Shown: one piece after another, positions 48,341 through 57,593 of the stretch
Numbering within the stretch: position 1 is the stretch's first letter
Layout: each line of letters begins with the position of its first letter
Assembly (NCBI GenBank): GCA_963790085.1
Contig: CAWBNH010000005.1
Span: 1-64,000, forward strand
DNA from: CAXMST01 sp963790085
Lineage (GTDB): Bacteria > Actinomycetota > Thermoleophilia > Solirubrobacterales > 70-9
Length of the DNA stretch: 64,000 bases
Direction: 5' to 3'
The notes under the pieces: model-generated
What the model was told of the DNA's origin: nothing
The model's input: the letters and a program-made list of their open reading frames with translations, nothing else
The model's database searches: none
Translations under genes and position numbers: made by a program

Positions 48341-50185
48341 GTGTCTCGGCAGGACTGGCTCGATCGGCTTCGTGAACGGCTCCCGGGGCGCAACGCCGGC
48401 GCGTCGCCTGGGGCCGGTGAGGCCGGCGGCGGGGCCCGGCAGGCGCTGAGCCGGGCCGCGACGACCGTGGCCGACCGCGCCGGGTCGATCGCCGATGCCG
48501 TCAGCGGGGCCTGGCTCTCGTTGCCGCTGATGGTGCGCCAGCGCCTGGCCGCCGCCGCCGCTCTGGTTGCCCTGGTTGCGCTGGTTGCCTTCGTGCTGAT
48601 CCCGGCTGCGCCCTGCTGGTCACCGGGCGGTGACCGCTGCCCGCCCACCGACGACGCGATCGCGCTCGTCCCCGCCGATGTCGGCGCCTACCTGCACCTG
48701 AACCTCGATCCCGCGACGGACCAGTACGAGCTCGCCGCGACGCTGGCCAGGCAGTTCCCCGAGTTGGCGGAGCTGGCGACCTCGGCGCTGCCGCTCGCCG
48801 CCGACCGGCGGATCGACTACGAACGGGACGTGCGCCCCTGGAGCGGGGGGGAGGTGGCGGTTTCGTTCGACACCGACGGCACCGAGCTGGCCCCGATGCT
48901 GATCCTCGAGGTCGCGGACGCGGCGGCGGCGATCGAGTTCGCCGAGCGAGCTCTGGGGCCGGAGCCGGCGACCGCGGAGGTCAACGGGATCACGCTGATC
49001 ACCGACAGCACGGGCGCGGCCGCGGCGCTGCGGGCCGGGTTCCTGTTGATCGGCCCCGAGTCGCAGGTGCGGCGCTCGGTCGAGCTCCCCGGCTCCGACT
49101 CGCTCGCCGCCGCCGCGGCCGCCCAGCGGCCGCTCGGCGAGCTGCCCGCGGAGCGGCTGGCGGAGGTCTATCTATCGCCCGAGCTCGCCGGCGCGCTGGC
49201 TGAGAGCGAAGAGCTCGCCCCGCTCGACGCGTTCGTCGATGCGGAAGCCTCGATCGGGGCCGCGGCCGCCCTGGTCGTGGAGGAGGACGCGGTTCGGATC
49301 GCCGTTCGCAGCATCCTCGATCCCGGGCGGAGCGAGGATGCTCCCGGGTTCTTCGGGGAGCTCCCCCGCTTCGAGCCGACGCTCACATCGAAGGTCAAGG
49401 GCGACGCCCTCGTGTATCTGGGAGTCGGCGACCCCGAGGCCGCCGCCGCGGCGCTGGTCGGCCCCGCGGTGGCGACCGCACCGGACGTCTTCGACGGGTT
49501 GGCGCGATTCGCCAGCCGCCTCGAGCGGCGGGACGGAGTCGACCTGGAGCGCGACCTGCTGACGTTGCTGCCGGGCGAGGCAGCGCTGACGGTGGAGCCG
49601 GACGAGCCGCCCGCCGACGGCGGCTCGGACGCCGGCGAGACGCCCGGGATCGTGACCCCGACCGGCGCCCCCTACCTTGCCCTGCTCGCGAAGGAGGTTG
49701 ACTCCGCTGCGGCGCTCGATGACCTCGCGGCGCTGCAGGAGCCGATCGCCGGCGCCGTCGACAGCGCGGGCGGGCGGGAGCCGCGCTTTCGGTCGAGCGA
49801 GGTCGCCGGGGTTGAGGCGCAGATCCTGCCGCTCTCGCCGGTCGTCGACCTGACCTACGCGACCGCCGACGATCAGCTGATCGTCGCGACGAGCCCCGTC
49901 GCGGTTGAGCGCTACCTCGCCGACGCAGAGCCGCTGGCCGCAGCGGCGGCGTTCGAACGGGCGACGCGCTCGTTCGACGACGAGCTGTCGCTCCTGCTCT
50001 ACGTCGGCTTCCGGGACCTGCTCGCCCTCGGAGAGCGGCTGTTCCTCGCTGAGGACCCGACGTACGCGCGCTACGCGGTCGATCTGCGCGGCCTCGAAGC
50101 GGCGGCCCTCGCGGTCACCCAGAGCTCGTCGGAGTTGCGGACCGACGCCCGGGTCACGGTCGGGGAGCGCGAGGGGGCCGAGTAG
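48341..50185 (+). CDS. DUF3352-type membrane-anchored protein
   Basis: A 614-residue protein. Residues 1-65 are cytoplasmic and basic/Gly-rich, residues 67-88 form one membrane helix (LAAAAALVALVALVAFVLI), and the rest is a large, probably extracytoplasmic domain rich in Ala, Glu and Leu. DDAIALVPADVGAYLHLNLDP and the repeated pattern of quantities compared against a substrate-like beta core match DUF3352 proteins. No catalytic motif is visible. It starts 8 nt after der with GTG. Function unknown. Confidence 0.78.
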   Translation: MSRQDWLDRLRERLPGRNAGASPGAGEAGGGARQALSRAATTVADRAGSIADAVSGAWLSLPLMVRQRLAAAAALVALVALVAFVLIPAAPCWSPGGDRCPPTDDAIALVPADVGAYLHLNLDPATDQYELAATLARQFPELAELATSALPLAADRRIDYERDVRPWSGGEVAVSFDTDGTELAPMLILEVADAAAAIEFAERALGPEPATAEVNGITLITDSTGAAAALRAGFLLIGPESQVRRSVELPGSDSLAAAAAAQRPLGELPAERLAEVYLSPELAGALAESEELAPLDAFVDAEASIGAAAALVVEEDAVRIAVRSILDPGRSEDAPGFFGELPRFEPTLTSKVKGDALVYLGVGDPEAAAAALVGPAVATAPDVFDGLARFASRLERRDGVDLERDLLTLLPGEAALTVEPDEPPADGGSDAGETPGIVTPTGAPYLALLAKEVDSAAALDDLAALQEPIAGAVDSAGGREPRFRSSEVAGVEAQILPLSPVVDLTYATADDQLIVATSPVAVERYLADAEPLAAAAAFERATRSFDDELSLLLYVGFRDLLALGERLFLAEDPTYARYAVDLRGLEAAALAVTQSSSELRTDARVTVGEREGAE

Positions 50186-50214
50186 CTGCCCGCGGCGATT
50201 CGCGCCGGTAACGG

Positions 50215-50220
50215 TAAGGT
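50215..50220 (+). promoter_or_regulatory. Possible metK -10
   Basis: TAAGGT would give a leader of about 37 nt containing GAGGAA (50247-50252) as ribosome-binding site 11 nt before ATG 50264. No SAM-riboswitch fold was recognised in the 78-bp gap. Confidence 0.35.
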
Positions 50221-50263
50221 TTCGCGCTGATCGCAACCGCAGAAGCGAGGAATCGACCTGATC

Positions 50264-51529
50264 ATGGGCAAGACCATCGACCTCTCCGAGAACGAGCACC
50301 TGTTCACCTCCGAATCGGTGAGCGAAGGGCACCCCGACAAGATGTGCGACCAGATCTCGGACGGCGTCCTCGATGCGGTGCTCACCGACGACCCCACCGG
50401 CCGCGTTGCCTGCGAGACCCTGGTCAATACGGGCCTGGTCGTGGTCAGCGGTGAGATCTCGACCGACACCTACGTCGACATCCCGAAGATCGTCCGGCGA
50501 ACGATCAACGAGATCGGCTACAACGACGGTCGGATGGGCTTCGACGGCGACTCCTGCGCCGTCCTGACAGCGATCGACGAGCAGTCGCCCGACATCGCGC
50601 AGGGGGTCGACCAGGCGTACGAAACGCGCACCGATCCAACCGACGAGGACGAGCTCGATCGCGATGGCGCCGGCGACCAGGGGATGATGTTCGGCTACGC
50701 AACCCGCGAGACGAGCGCGCTGATGCCGATGCCGATCCAGATCGCCCATACGCTCGCGCGGACGACCGCACAGGTGCGCAAGGACGGCTCGATGCCCTAC
50801 CTGCGCCCCGACGCGAAGACGCAGGTGACGATCCGCTACGAGGACGACCGGCCGGTGGAGGTGGTCAAGATCCTGATCTCCACGCAGCACGCGCCGGACG
50901 TGGACAGCGAGACCAAGATCAAGCCCGATCTCTGGGAGCAGGTCGTAGCCCCGGTCCTCGATGCCGACTACGCCGACCTCTACGACGCGACCTCGCTGCG
51001 CGACGAGTTCCTCGTCAACCCGACCGGCAAGTTCGTGATCGGCGGCCCGGTCGGCGATGCCGGATTGACCGGGCGCAAGATCATCGTCGACACCTACGGC
51101 GGCGCCGCGCGTCACGGCGGCGGCGCGTTCAGCGGCAAGGATCCATCGAAGGTCGACCGATCCGCCGCCTACGCGGCCCGCTACGTGGCCAAGAACGTCG
51201 TCGCGGCCGGCCTGGCCGACCGCTGCGAGGTGCAGCTCGCCTACGCGATCGGCGTCGCACACCCGGTCTCGATCATGGTCGAGACGTTCGGGACCGGCAA
51301 GGTCTCCGACCACGCGCTGACCGAGGCTGTGAGCGCGGTCTTCGACCTGCGCCCGGGCGCGTTCCGCAAGTACCTCGACCTCCACCGGCCGATCTACCAG
51401 CAGACGGCCGCCTACGGCCACTTCGGCCGCGATGACCTCGACCTGAGCTGGGAACGGACCGACCGCGTCGACGAGCTTCGCAGCGCCGCCGGCCTCGAGG
51501 CGCTGGCCGCGGCCGACACGCCGGCCTGA
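50264..51529 (+). CDS. metK: S-adenosylmethionine synthetase
   Basis: A 421-residue enzyme forming SAM from methionine and ATP. Motifs: LFTSESVSEGHPDKMCDQISD (ATP/Met site), GAGDQGMMFGYA, the Gly-rich P-loop-like GGAARHGGGAFSGKDPSKVDRSAAY, and the C-terminal HFGRDDLDLSWERTDR. Residues 125-135 (RTDPTDEDELDRDG) are acidic next to the flexible loop. It converges with the PH-domain gene. Confidence 0.97.
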   Translation: MGKTIDLSENEHLFTSESVSEGHPDKMCDQISDGVLDAVLTDDPTGRVACETLVNTGLVVVSGEISTDTYVDIPKIVRRTINEIGYNDGRMGFDGDSCAVLTAIDEQSPDIAQGVDQAYETRTDPTDEDELDRDGAGDQGMMFGYATRETSALMPMPIQIAHTLARTTAQVRKDGSMPYLRPDAKTQVTIRYEDDRPVEVVKILISTQHAPDVDSETKIKPDLWEQVVAPVLDADYADLYDATSLRDEFLVNPTGKFVIGGPVGDAGLTGRKIIVDTYGGAARHGGGAFSGKDPSKVDRSAAYAARYVAKNVVAAGLADRCEVQLAYAIGVAHPVSIMVETFGTGKVSDHALTEAVSAVFDLRPGAFRKYLDLHRPIYQQTAAYGHFGRDDLDLSWERTDRVDELRSAAGLEALAAADTPA

Positions 51530-51554
51530 GCGGCGGCTGCCCGCGGGCCGACGC

Positions 51555-52073
51555 CTACTGCGGCTGCTGAGCCCCGGGCCCGGGGCCCGTGTCGCCCAGC
51601 CCCGAGCCGGCAGCGGCGAGCTCGGTCGCCTGGTGGACGGCCTCGACGACCGCCTCCGGGCTGTCGACCCCGGCGAAGACGAAGTCGCTCGGGTCGTTGG
51701 AGGCGGTGTCGAAGTCGATGTCGCCGACCTGCAGCAGCCGCTGGAACACCGACTGCGAGTAGCTGACGTCCTGAACGCGCTCGAGCCGCGCCTCCTGGAC
51801 CTCGCGGGAGATGATCCCGTGCTTGATGTTGAGTCGCCGGTTGGTGACCCTGTAGCGGGTCGATACCCGCTTGATGAAGCCGGCCAGCACCGTCACGCCG
51901 GAGCCGACCAGCAGCGCGCCGACGACGAGGCCGGTGCTCGCCCCGATCAGCGAGAGGATCACGACGATCACGATCGTGATCGTGATCCCCTTCAGGTAGA
52001 AGGCGAGAATCGCCCGCCAGGAGGGATGGCCCTCGAACACCACCTGCTCGCCGGGGTTCAGGTTGCTCGCCAT
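51555..52073 (-). CDS. bPH2-domain membrane protein
   Basis: A 172-residue protein. NPGEQVVFEGHPSWRAILAFYLKG leads into two close membrane helices (about residues 28-66), followed by a bacterial PH domain (RYRVTNRRLNIKHGIISREVQEARLERVQDVSYSQ-type motif, here split by normal text). Such proteins are widespread in actinobacteria; some affect membrane or wall homeostasis, but no specific role is known. ATG 52073 has TATATT 7 nt upstream, a clear leaderless arrangement. The C-terminal 25 residues are Gly/Pro/Gln-rich. Confidence 0.85.
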   Translation of the reverse strand: MASNLNPGEQVVFEGHPSWRAILAFYLKGITITIVIVVILSLIGASTGLVVGALLVGSGVTVLAGFIKRVSTRYRVTNRRLNIKHGIISREVQEARLERVQDVSYSQSVFQRLLQVGDIDFDTASNDPSDFVFAGVDSPEAVVEAVHQATELAAAGSGLGDTGPGPGAQQPQ

Positions 52074-52080
52074 GGCCGGG

Positions 52081-52086
52081 AATATA
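52081..52086 (-). promoter_or_regulatory. Probable -10 of a leaderless promoter (bPH2 gene)
   Basis: TATATT on the minus strand ends 7 nt before ATG 52073. Confidence 0.6.
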
Positions 52087-52117
52087 TGGGACCGCAGGCG
52101 TCGTCCGCGTGCAGCCC

Positions 52118-52123
52118 TACGTT
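52118..52123 (+). promoter_or_regulatory. Possible -10 of a leaderless promoter for priA
   Basis: TACGTT ends 9 nt before ATG 52133, supporting that start over the in-frame GTG at 52109, which lies upstream of the hexamer. Confidence 0.4.
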
Positions 52124-52132
52124 GGCGGCCCG

Positions 52133-54325
52133 ATGAGGATCGCCAAGGTAGAGCTGATCACGACCACCCGCGCCCTGCGGGGCCCGTTCGACTACCGGAT
52201 CGACGGCCTCGAGCGCCGGATCGAGATCGGCTCGCTGCTGATCGTGCCGTTCGCGCGCCGCCGGCTGCTCGGCGTGGTCGTCGGCCTTGCGGACGAGAGC
52301 GAGCTTGGCGACGATCGGCTGGCGGAGCCCGACCGGGTGCTCGACGTGTCGACGACCGCCGAGTTGATCGAGCTCGGTGGCTGGATCGCGGAGCGCTACT
52401 GCTCGACCCGCTCCCGCGGGATCGCCCTTGGGCTGCCGCCGGGCGCCGGGACCGGACGCATCCCACGGGCTCCGAAGCCAAGGAGCGAGCAGCGCGCGCG
52501 GCTGACCGCCGCGGGCCGGGCGGCGCTCGGGCCCGAGGGAGGGCGGCTCGGCGACCGGCAGCGGGCGGTGCTCGAGGACCTCGCCGGGGTGGAGGAGCGC
52601 TCGAACGCCGAGCTCCGCGAGCGGACCGGGGCCCCCGCGAGCGTCGTCAAGCGGCTCGCCGAGCGGGGGCTGGTCGAGTCACGGCGCGTCGGCGTACGGA
52701 GGCGGCCGGCGCTGCCGCCGGTGGGCGAGAGCGCTGGGCCGGTGCGGCTTTCGGCCGCCCAGCGGGAGAGCGCTGCGCGGGTCGCCGCCGCGCTGCGGGG
52801 CGAGGGCGACCGCGAGCTGCTGCTCTACGGCGTCACCGGGTCCGGCAAGACCGAGGTCTATCTCGAGGCGATCGAGCTCGCGCTTGCCTCCTCGCGGACG
52901 GCGATCCTGCTGGTGCCCGAGATCGGTCTCACGCCTCAGACCGTCGGCCGCGTGGTCGCCCGCCTGGGCGACGAGGTGGCGGTGCTTCACTCGGGGCTCT
53001 CGGAGGGTCAGCGGTTCGACGAGTGGCGGCGCCTGCGCTCGGGCGAGGCCCGGGTCTGCGTCGGCCCGCGATCGGCGGTCTTCGCTCCGCTCGAGGACCT
53101 CGGGATCGTGATCGTCGACGAGGAGCACGATGCGTCCTACAAGCAGGAGGGCGACCCGCGCTACGACGCCCGCGCCGTCGCCCGTAGGCGTGCCGAGACG
53201 GCGGGCGCGGTCTATCTCGCCGGGAGCGCGACCCCGCGGCCGGAGAGCTGGTCGGAGCTGACACGCCTCGAGTTGCCGGAGCGGATCGACGCGCGCCCGA
53301 TGCCCGAGGTGGGAATCCTCGACATGCGCGAGGTCTCGCCCCGGTCGGGGCCGCTGCACCCCGAGGTCCGTGCGGCGCTGGCCGACCTCGAGCCGGGCGA
53401 GAAGGCGATCGTGATGCTGAACCGCCGTGGCTTCTCCCCGCACCTGTCCTGCGCCGCCTGCGGCCACTCGGTCGGCTGCCCGCACTGCGACGTCTCGCTC
53501 GTCCTGCATCGCGCCGGCGGGCGGATGAGCTGCCATCACTGCGGCCACTCCGAGCCGGTCCCGACAGCCTGCCCCGAGTGCTCGGCTGTGACCCTGGCCC
53601 GCTTCGGGGCGGGGACCGAGCGGATCGAGGGTCTCGTGGCCGAGCTCGTCGCCCCGGCTCCGGTATTCCGGCTCGATACCGACACGGCGGCGCGCAGGGG
53701 GGCACACGGACAGCTGCTCGCCCGCTTCGGCGCCGCCGAGTCTGGGGTCCTGGTCGGCACGCAGATGGTGGCGAAGGGGCACGACTTCGCCGACGTGGTC
53801 CTCAGCGTCCTGCTCGATGCGGACTCGACTCTGCGTTACCCGGACTTCCGGGCTGAGGAGAGGACCTTCGCGCTCGTCTCCCAGCTCGCCGGCCGCAGCG
53901 GGCGCGGCGAGCGCGGCGGCCGGGTCCTGATCCAGACCTTGGCGCCTGATTCGGAGCCGATCGTCGCCGCCGCCGCGCACGACGCTCCCGGATTCCTCCG
54001 GGGCGAGCTCGAGCGTCGCCGGCGATTCGAGTACCCGCCGTTCTCGTCGCTGGTCGCGGTCGAGCTCGCCGGCCCCGACGAGCAGCCGCTGGCCGCCGCG
54101 GCGGAGCAGGTTGCGGCCGAGATCGCTCCCGCAGTGCCGGCCGGCAGTGAGCTCCTCGGTCCGGCGCCGCGGTTTCGTCGCCGGCGCAAGTTCCGACGGC
54201 GCCTGCTGATCAAGACGACCGATCCACGCTCGGTGGTCGCGGCGGTCAGCGGCGCGATCGAGTCGCAGTCGGCCGCAGGTCTGCTCCGCGGACTCGCCGT
54301 CGCGGTCGACGTCGATCCCCAGTAG
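52133..54325 (+). CDS. priA: Primosomal replication restart helicase PriA
   Basis: A 730-residue superfamily 2 helicase. An N-terminal 3'-DNA-binding domain (RIAKVELITTTRALRGPFDYRI) is followed by Walker A GVTGSGKTEVYLEA (Lys239), DEEHDASYKQEGDPRYDARAVA, a zinc-binding insert with four Cys pairs (CAACGHSVGCPHC, then CHHC and CPEC) and helicase motif V/VI (GTQMVAKGHDF, QLAGRSGRGERGG). It reloads the replisome at stalled forks. Unlike mycobacterial PriA, the helicase motifs look intact. It heads the unit priA, with def following after 79 nt. Confidence 0.96.
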   Translation: MRIAKVELITTTRALRGPFDYRIDGLERRIEIGSLLIVPFARRRLLGVVVGLADESELGDDRLAEPDRVLDVSTTAELIELGGWIAERYCSTRSRGIALGLPPGAGTGRIPRAPKPRSEQRARLTAAGRAALGPEGGRLGDRQRAVLEDLAGVEERSNAELRERTGAPASVVKRLAERGLVESRRVGVRRRPALPPVGESAGPVRLSAAQRESAARVAAALRGEGDRELLLYGVTGSGKTEVYLEAIELALASSRTAILLVPEIGLTPQTVGRVVARLGDEVAVLHSGLSEGQRFDEWRRLRSGEARVCVGPRSAVFAPLEDLGIVIVDEEHDASYKQEGDPRYDARAVARRRAETAGAVYLAGSATPRPESWSELTRLELPERIDARPMPEVGILDMREVSPRSGPLHPEVRAALADLEPGEKAIVMLNRRGFSPHLSCAACGHSVGCPHCDVSLVLHRAGGRMSCHHCGHSEPVPTACPECSAVTLARFGAGTERIEGLVAELVAPAPVFRLDTDTAARRGAHGQLLARFGAAESGVLVGTQMVAKGHDFADVVLSVLLDADSTLRYPDFRAEERTFALVSQLAGRSGRGERGGRVLIQTLAPDSEPIVAAAAHDAPGFLRGELERRRRFEYPPFSSLVAVELAGPDEQPLAAAAEQVAAEIAPAVPAGSELLGPAPRFRRRRKFRRRLLIKTTDPRSVVAAVSGAIESQSAAGLLRGLAVAVDVDPQ

Positions 54326-54391
54326 GCGCAGTCGACGCGGGTCGCGGGTGTGGGCGACGCGACGCCCTCCCTGTTCGGTCTCCCCAGTTCC

Positions 54392-54397
54392 TAGACT
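54392..54397 (+). promoter_or_regulatory. Probable -10 of a leaderless promoter for def
   Basis: TAGACT ends 7 nt before GTG 54405. Confidence 0.5.
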
Positions 54398-54404
54398 CCC
54401 TACG

Positions 54405-55073
54405 GTGAGCGACTCCGATCAGCGACAAGAACCGGCGCCCGAGCCGGACGGCGAAGGCGACGAGCAGGAGCGCGAGCGCCGGCTCGAGGCGCTTGCCCTG
54501 GTCCGCAAGTTCGGCGACCCCGTGCTCAAGTCCCGGGCCTCTGAGGTCACCGAGTTCGGCTCCGAGCTGGCGCGCGATGCCGATCGGATGGTGAGCTTGA
54601 TGCACGATGCGCTCGGGATCGGCCTAGCAGCGACGCAGCTCGGCGTCATGCGGCGGCTGCTCGTCTTTCAGGCGGGGCCCGACGCCGCCCCGCGCGGGAT
54701 CGTCAACCCGACGGTCGAGTGGGTCTCGACCGCGACCGTGACGGCCGAGGAGGGGTGCCTGTCGCTGCCCGGCATTGCGGTTGACGTCGAGCGGCCGCTG
54801 CACGCACGGATCTCGGCGCTCGACACGTCGGGTCAGGCGGTCCTGCTCGAGGCCTCAGGGCTCGAGGCACGCGTCCTTCAGCACGAGATCGATCACCTCG
54901 ACGGCGTCCTGATCATCGATCGGACGCCGCGCGAGCAGCGGCGGGCCGCTCTGCGGGCCCTGCGCAGCGGCGAGGCCTTCAGCCCCGAGATGCTCGAGCC
55001 CGAGCCCGAGGATCCGTCGGCCGAGGTGGGCGAGGACGGCCCGCTCGTCTCGGCCCCGCCGATCGAACGGTGA
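54405..55073 (+). CDS. def: Peptide deformylase
   Basis: A 222-residue metalloenzyme removing N-formyl groups from new proteins. The three motifs are GIGLAATQ, EEGCLS (metal ligand Cys118) and HEIDH (His160, Glu161, His164). An acidic, low-complexity N-terminus of about 30 residues and a long acidic C-terminal tail (about 45 residues after LRSGEAF) are unusual additions. GTG 54405 is supported by the upstream hexamer. It overlaps fmt by four bases (GTGA), the standard def-fmt pair. Confidence 0.95.
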   Translation: MSDSDQRQEPAPEPDGEGDEQERERRLEALALVRKFGDPVLKSRASEVTEFGSELARDADRMVSLMHDALGIGLAATQLGVMRRLLVFQAGPDAAPRGIVNPTVEWVSTATVTAEEGCLSLPGIAVDVERPLHARISALDTSGQAVLLEASGLEARVLQHEIDHLDGVLIIDRTPREQRRAALRALRSGEAFSPEMLEPEPEDPSAEVGEDGPLVSAPPIER

Positions 55074-56005
55074 GCGCGGTCGCGAACGTCTACATGGGCA
55101 GCTCGGAGTTCGCCGCCGAGGTGCTCGGCGCCCTGGCGGCCTCCCGCCACCGGCCGCTGTTGGTCGTCACGCCCCCCGACCGCCCGCAGGGGCGGGGTCG
55201 CCGGCTTGCCTCACCGCCGGTCGCAGAGCTGGCCCGAGAGCTGGGGCTCGACCTGCACCAGACAGCCAGCGTCAACGACCCCACCTCGATCTCGCTGCTG
55301 ACCGACTCCGGGGCCGAGCTCGGTTGCGTCTGCGCCTTCGGCCAGCTGATCAAGGAGCCCCTGCTGACGCGACTGCCGATGCTGAACGTGCATCCATCGC
55401 TGCTCCCCAGATGGCGTGGCGCGGCGCCGATCGAGCGCGCCCTGATGGCCGGCGACGATCGCGTAGGGGTGGCGATAATGCGGCTCACGGAGGGCCTCGA
55501 TTGCGGCCCGGTCGCCCTCAGCGAGGAGCTGGAGGTCGGGGCCGACGAGGGCTTCGCCGAGCTCGCGGCGAGGCTCGCCGCCGCCGGCGGCAGGCTGCTG
55601 GTCGAGGCGCTGGACCGCCACGCAGCGGGCGAGCTCGAGTTCACGCCGCAGGCAGAGGAGGGGGTCACCTACGCGGAGAAGATCGGCTCCGCCGATCGCC
55701 GGCTCGACCCCGGCCGGGATGCGGCCGAGCTGGCCCGCGCGGTGCGGGCCCTGACTCCGCATATCGGCGCCTATCTGGAGCTCCCGGACGGCGGTCGCCT
55801 CGGGGTGCTGGCGGCTGAGGCCGAGCCCGCCGAGTCGGTCCCCGAGCGCGGTCGCGTGGTCACCGATGACCGCGGTCGGCTGCTCGTCGGCTGCTCACCC
55901 GGCGTGCTCGCGATCAGCGAGCTGAAGCCGCCCGGTGGGCGGGCGATGGCCAGCTCCGACTGGCTCCGTGGCCACTCGGCCCCCGAGCGGGTCGCGACGA
56001 GTTGA
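55070..56005 (+). CDS. fmt: Methionyl-tRNA formyltransferase
   Basis: A 311-residue enzyme that formylates initiator Met-tRNA using 10-formyl-THF. Motifs: VVTPPDRPQGRGRRL, NVHPSLLPRWRGAAPIERALM with the catalytic Asn-x-His, and GLDCGPV with the catalytic Asp (family usually MDTGP). The C-terminal OB-like domain begins around residue 205. The GTG start overlaps def and its stop overlaps the rsmB TTG. Confidence 0.96.
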   Translation: MSAVANVYMGSSEFAAEVLGALAASRHRPLLVVTPPDRPQGRGRRLASPPVAELARELGLDLHQTASVNDPTSISLLTDSGAELGCVCAFGQLIKEPLLTRLPMLNVHPSLLPRWRGAAPIERALMAGDDRVGVAIMRLTEGLDCGPVALSEELEVGADEGFAELAARLAAAGGRLLVEALDRHAAGELEFTPQAEEGVTYAEKIGSADRRLDPGRDAAELARAVRALTPHIGAYLELPDGGRLGVLAAEAEPAESVPERGRVVTDDRGRLLVGCSPGVLAISELKPPGGRAMASSDWLRGHSAPERVATS

Positions 56006-57363
56006 GCGCCCCGACGCCGGCTCGAAGGGCCGCTTACGAGGTCGTGCGGCGGGTCTTCGAACAGGGTGCCTACGCCGATCGGGCGCTGCGGTCCGCCGCG
56101 GGCCGCTTCGCCCTCGAGGGCCGCGATCGCGCTCTCGCTCAACGCCTCGCCTACGGGTCCGTGCAGCGCCGTGGGACCTGCGATCACTTCATCGCCGAGC
56201 TTGCGGGCCGGCCGGCGGCGAGCATCGACCCGCCGCTGCGCGCGGCGCTGCGGCTGGGCCTGTTCGAGTTGCTGTTCGACGACGGCGCGTCCGCCCATGC
56301 GGCGGTGGATCAGGCGGTCGGACTGGCGAAGGGAGGGCGCGACGGCGGGCGCCGGCAGCGCGGCGCCGGGCTCGTCAACGCGGTCCTGCGGCGAGCGGCA
56401 AGGGAGCGGTCCGAGCTCCTCGGCGGGCTCGAGCACGACTCGCCGGCCGCGGCCGCGATCGCCTTCTCGGTGCCTGCCTGGATCGCCGAGCTCTGGTGGA
56501 GGGAGCGGGGCGAGGATCGGGCGCTCGGACTGCTGCGGGCCGCGAACCGGGCCCCGCGGCGGCTCTACCGGCCGACCGGCAGGGTCGCGCCGACGGCTCT
56601 GGTCGAGCGGCTGCGCGCCGGTGGCGTCGACGGCGAGCTGCTCGACCCCGAGCTCGCCGCCGGCTGCGAGCTGCTCGAGGTGACCGGCGGTGAGTGGGGT
56701 GCCGTCGAGGCGGCCGTGCGGGATGGAGAGCTGGTCCCGCAGTCGCGCGGCTCAGCGCTCGCGGCGGCCCTGCTGGGGGTGCGCGACGGCGACCGCGTGC
56801 TCGATCTCTGCGCCGCCCCGGGGCTGAAGACGACGCAGCTCGCCGCGTCGGCGGGCCGCCGCGGGACGGTCGTCGCGGTCGAGCGTGATCCGGCGCGGGC
56901 GCGGGAGATCGAGGAGCTCTGCGGACGGGTCGGCGTCGACGGCGTCGAGGTCGTCTGCGGTGACGGCACCGAGCTCGAGCTCGGATCGGGCTACGATCGC
57001 GTCCTCGTGGACGCTCCCTGCACCGGACTCGGGACCCTCGCCTCGCGCCCAGACCTGCGCTGGCGCCGTTCGGCGGCGGACGTCGCCGAGCTCGCCGAGC
57101 TCCAGGGCCGGCTGCTGGCGGCGGGGACAGACGCGCTGCGGCCGGGCGGCCGGGCGATCTACTCCGTCTGCACGATCACGCGGGCGGAGGGAGCGGGCGT
57201 GGTGGCCGCGGCGCTGGGTCGCGACGAGCGACTGCGCCAGGTCGATCTCTCGGAGTCGTGTCCCGCGCTCGCCGACGATCGCGACCCGGCCTCCCTACAG
57301 CTGCTGCCGGATCGCGACCACAGTGACGGCTTCTTCATCGCCGGCCTGGAGCGAGCGGCTTGA
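56002..57363 (+). CDS. rsmB: 16S rRNA (cytosine-967-C5)-methyltransferase RsmB
   Basis: A 453-residue enzyme: N-terminal NusB-like RNA-binding domain (ARRAAYEVVRRVFEQGAYADRAL) and C-terminal SAM methyltransferase domain with DLCAAPGLKTTQLA, VDAPCTGLGTL (first catalytic Cys) and YSVCTITRAEG (second catalytic Cys). It starts with TTG overlapping the fmt stop (TTGA). Typical length for the family. Confidence 0.95.
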   Translation: MSAPTPARRAAYEVVRRVFEQGAYADRALRSAAGRFALEGRDRALAQRLAYGSVQRRGTCDHFIAELAGRPAASIDPPLRAALRLGLFELLFDDGASAHAAVDQAVGLAKGGRDGGRRQRGAGLVNAVLRRAARERSELLGGLEHDSPAAAAIAFSVPAWIAELWWRERGEDRALGLLRAANRAPRRLYRPTGRVAPTALVERLRAGGVDGELLDPELAAGCELLEVTGGEWGAVEAAVRDGELVPQSRGSALAAALLGVRDGDRVLDLCAAPGLKTTQLAASAGRRGTVVAVERDPARAREIEELCGRVGVDGVEVVCGDGTELELGSGYDRVLVDAPCTGLGTLASRPDLRWRRSAADVAELAELQGRLLAAGTDALRPGGRAIYSVCTITRAEGAGVVAAALGRDERLRQVDLSESCPALADDRDPASLQLLPDRDHSDGFFIAGLERAA

Positions 57364-57593
57364 GCGGGTCGCAGCCGACGATCCTGCAGCGGCCGCCGTG
57401 CCCGGGCTGCGGCGAGCCCTGGCTGCGTGCGACGCAACTTCCGGGGCGCCTGCGTTGCGTCAACTGCCTGGGGCGCTACGAGCTCGTCTCCCAGTGCCCC
57501 GGATGCGGTGTCCACCAGACGATCGTCCGGATGAAGACCGAGGGCGATCTGCGCTGCCGGACCTGCAACGAGTCGATGCTGAGGTCGGTTTGA
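57360..57593 (+). CDS. Small double zinc-ribbon protein
   Basis: A 77-residue protein with eight cysteines in two near-identical units: C14-x2-C17 with C33-x2-C36, and C46-x2-C49 with C66-x2-C69, each a classic zinc ribbon. The rest is basic and compact. It starts with TTG overlapping the rsmB stop and ends with a TTGA overlap to rpe, so it is fully embedded in the operon. Function unknown; RNA or ribosome binding is a reasonable guess from the neighbours. Confidence 0.82.
   Translation: MSGSQPTILQRPPCPGCGEPWLRATQLPGRLRCVNCLGRYELVSQCPGCGVHQTIVRMKTEGDLRCRTCNESMLRSV

Noticed and set aside
50186..50263. SAM riboswitch before metK
   Set aside because: The 78-bp gap is too short and lacks the conserved SAM-I, SAM-II or SAM-IV elements.
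49172..51421. 749-codon open frame on the minus strand opposite the DUF3352 gene and metK
   Set aside because: It mirrors two well-supported plus-strand genes, has low-complexity Arg/Gly/Asp-rich composition and no recognisable domain; such antisense frames are expected in G+C-rich DNA.
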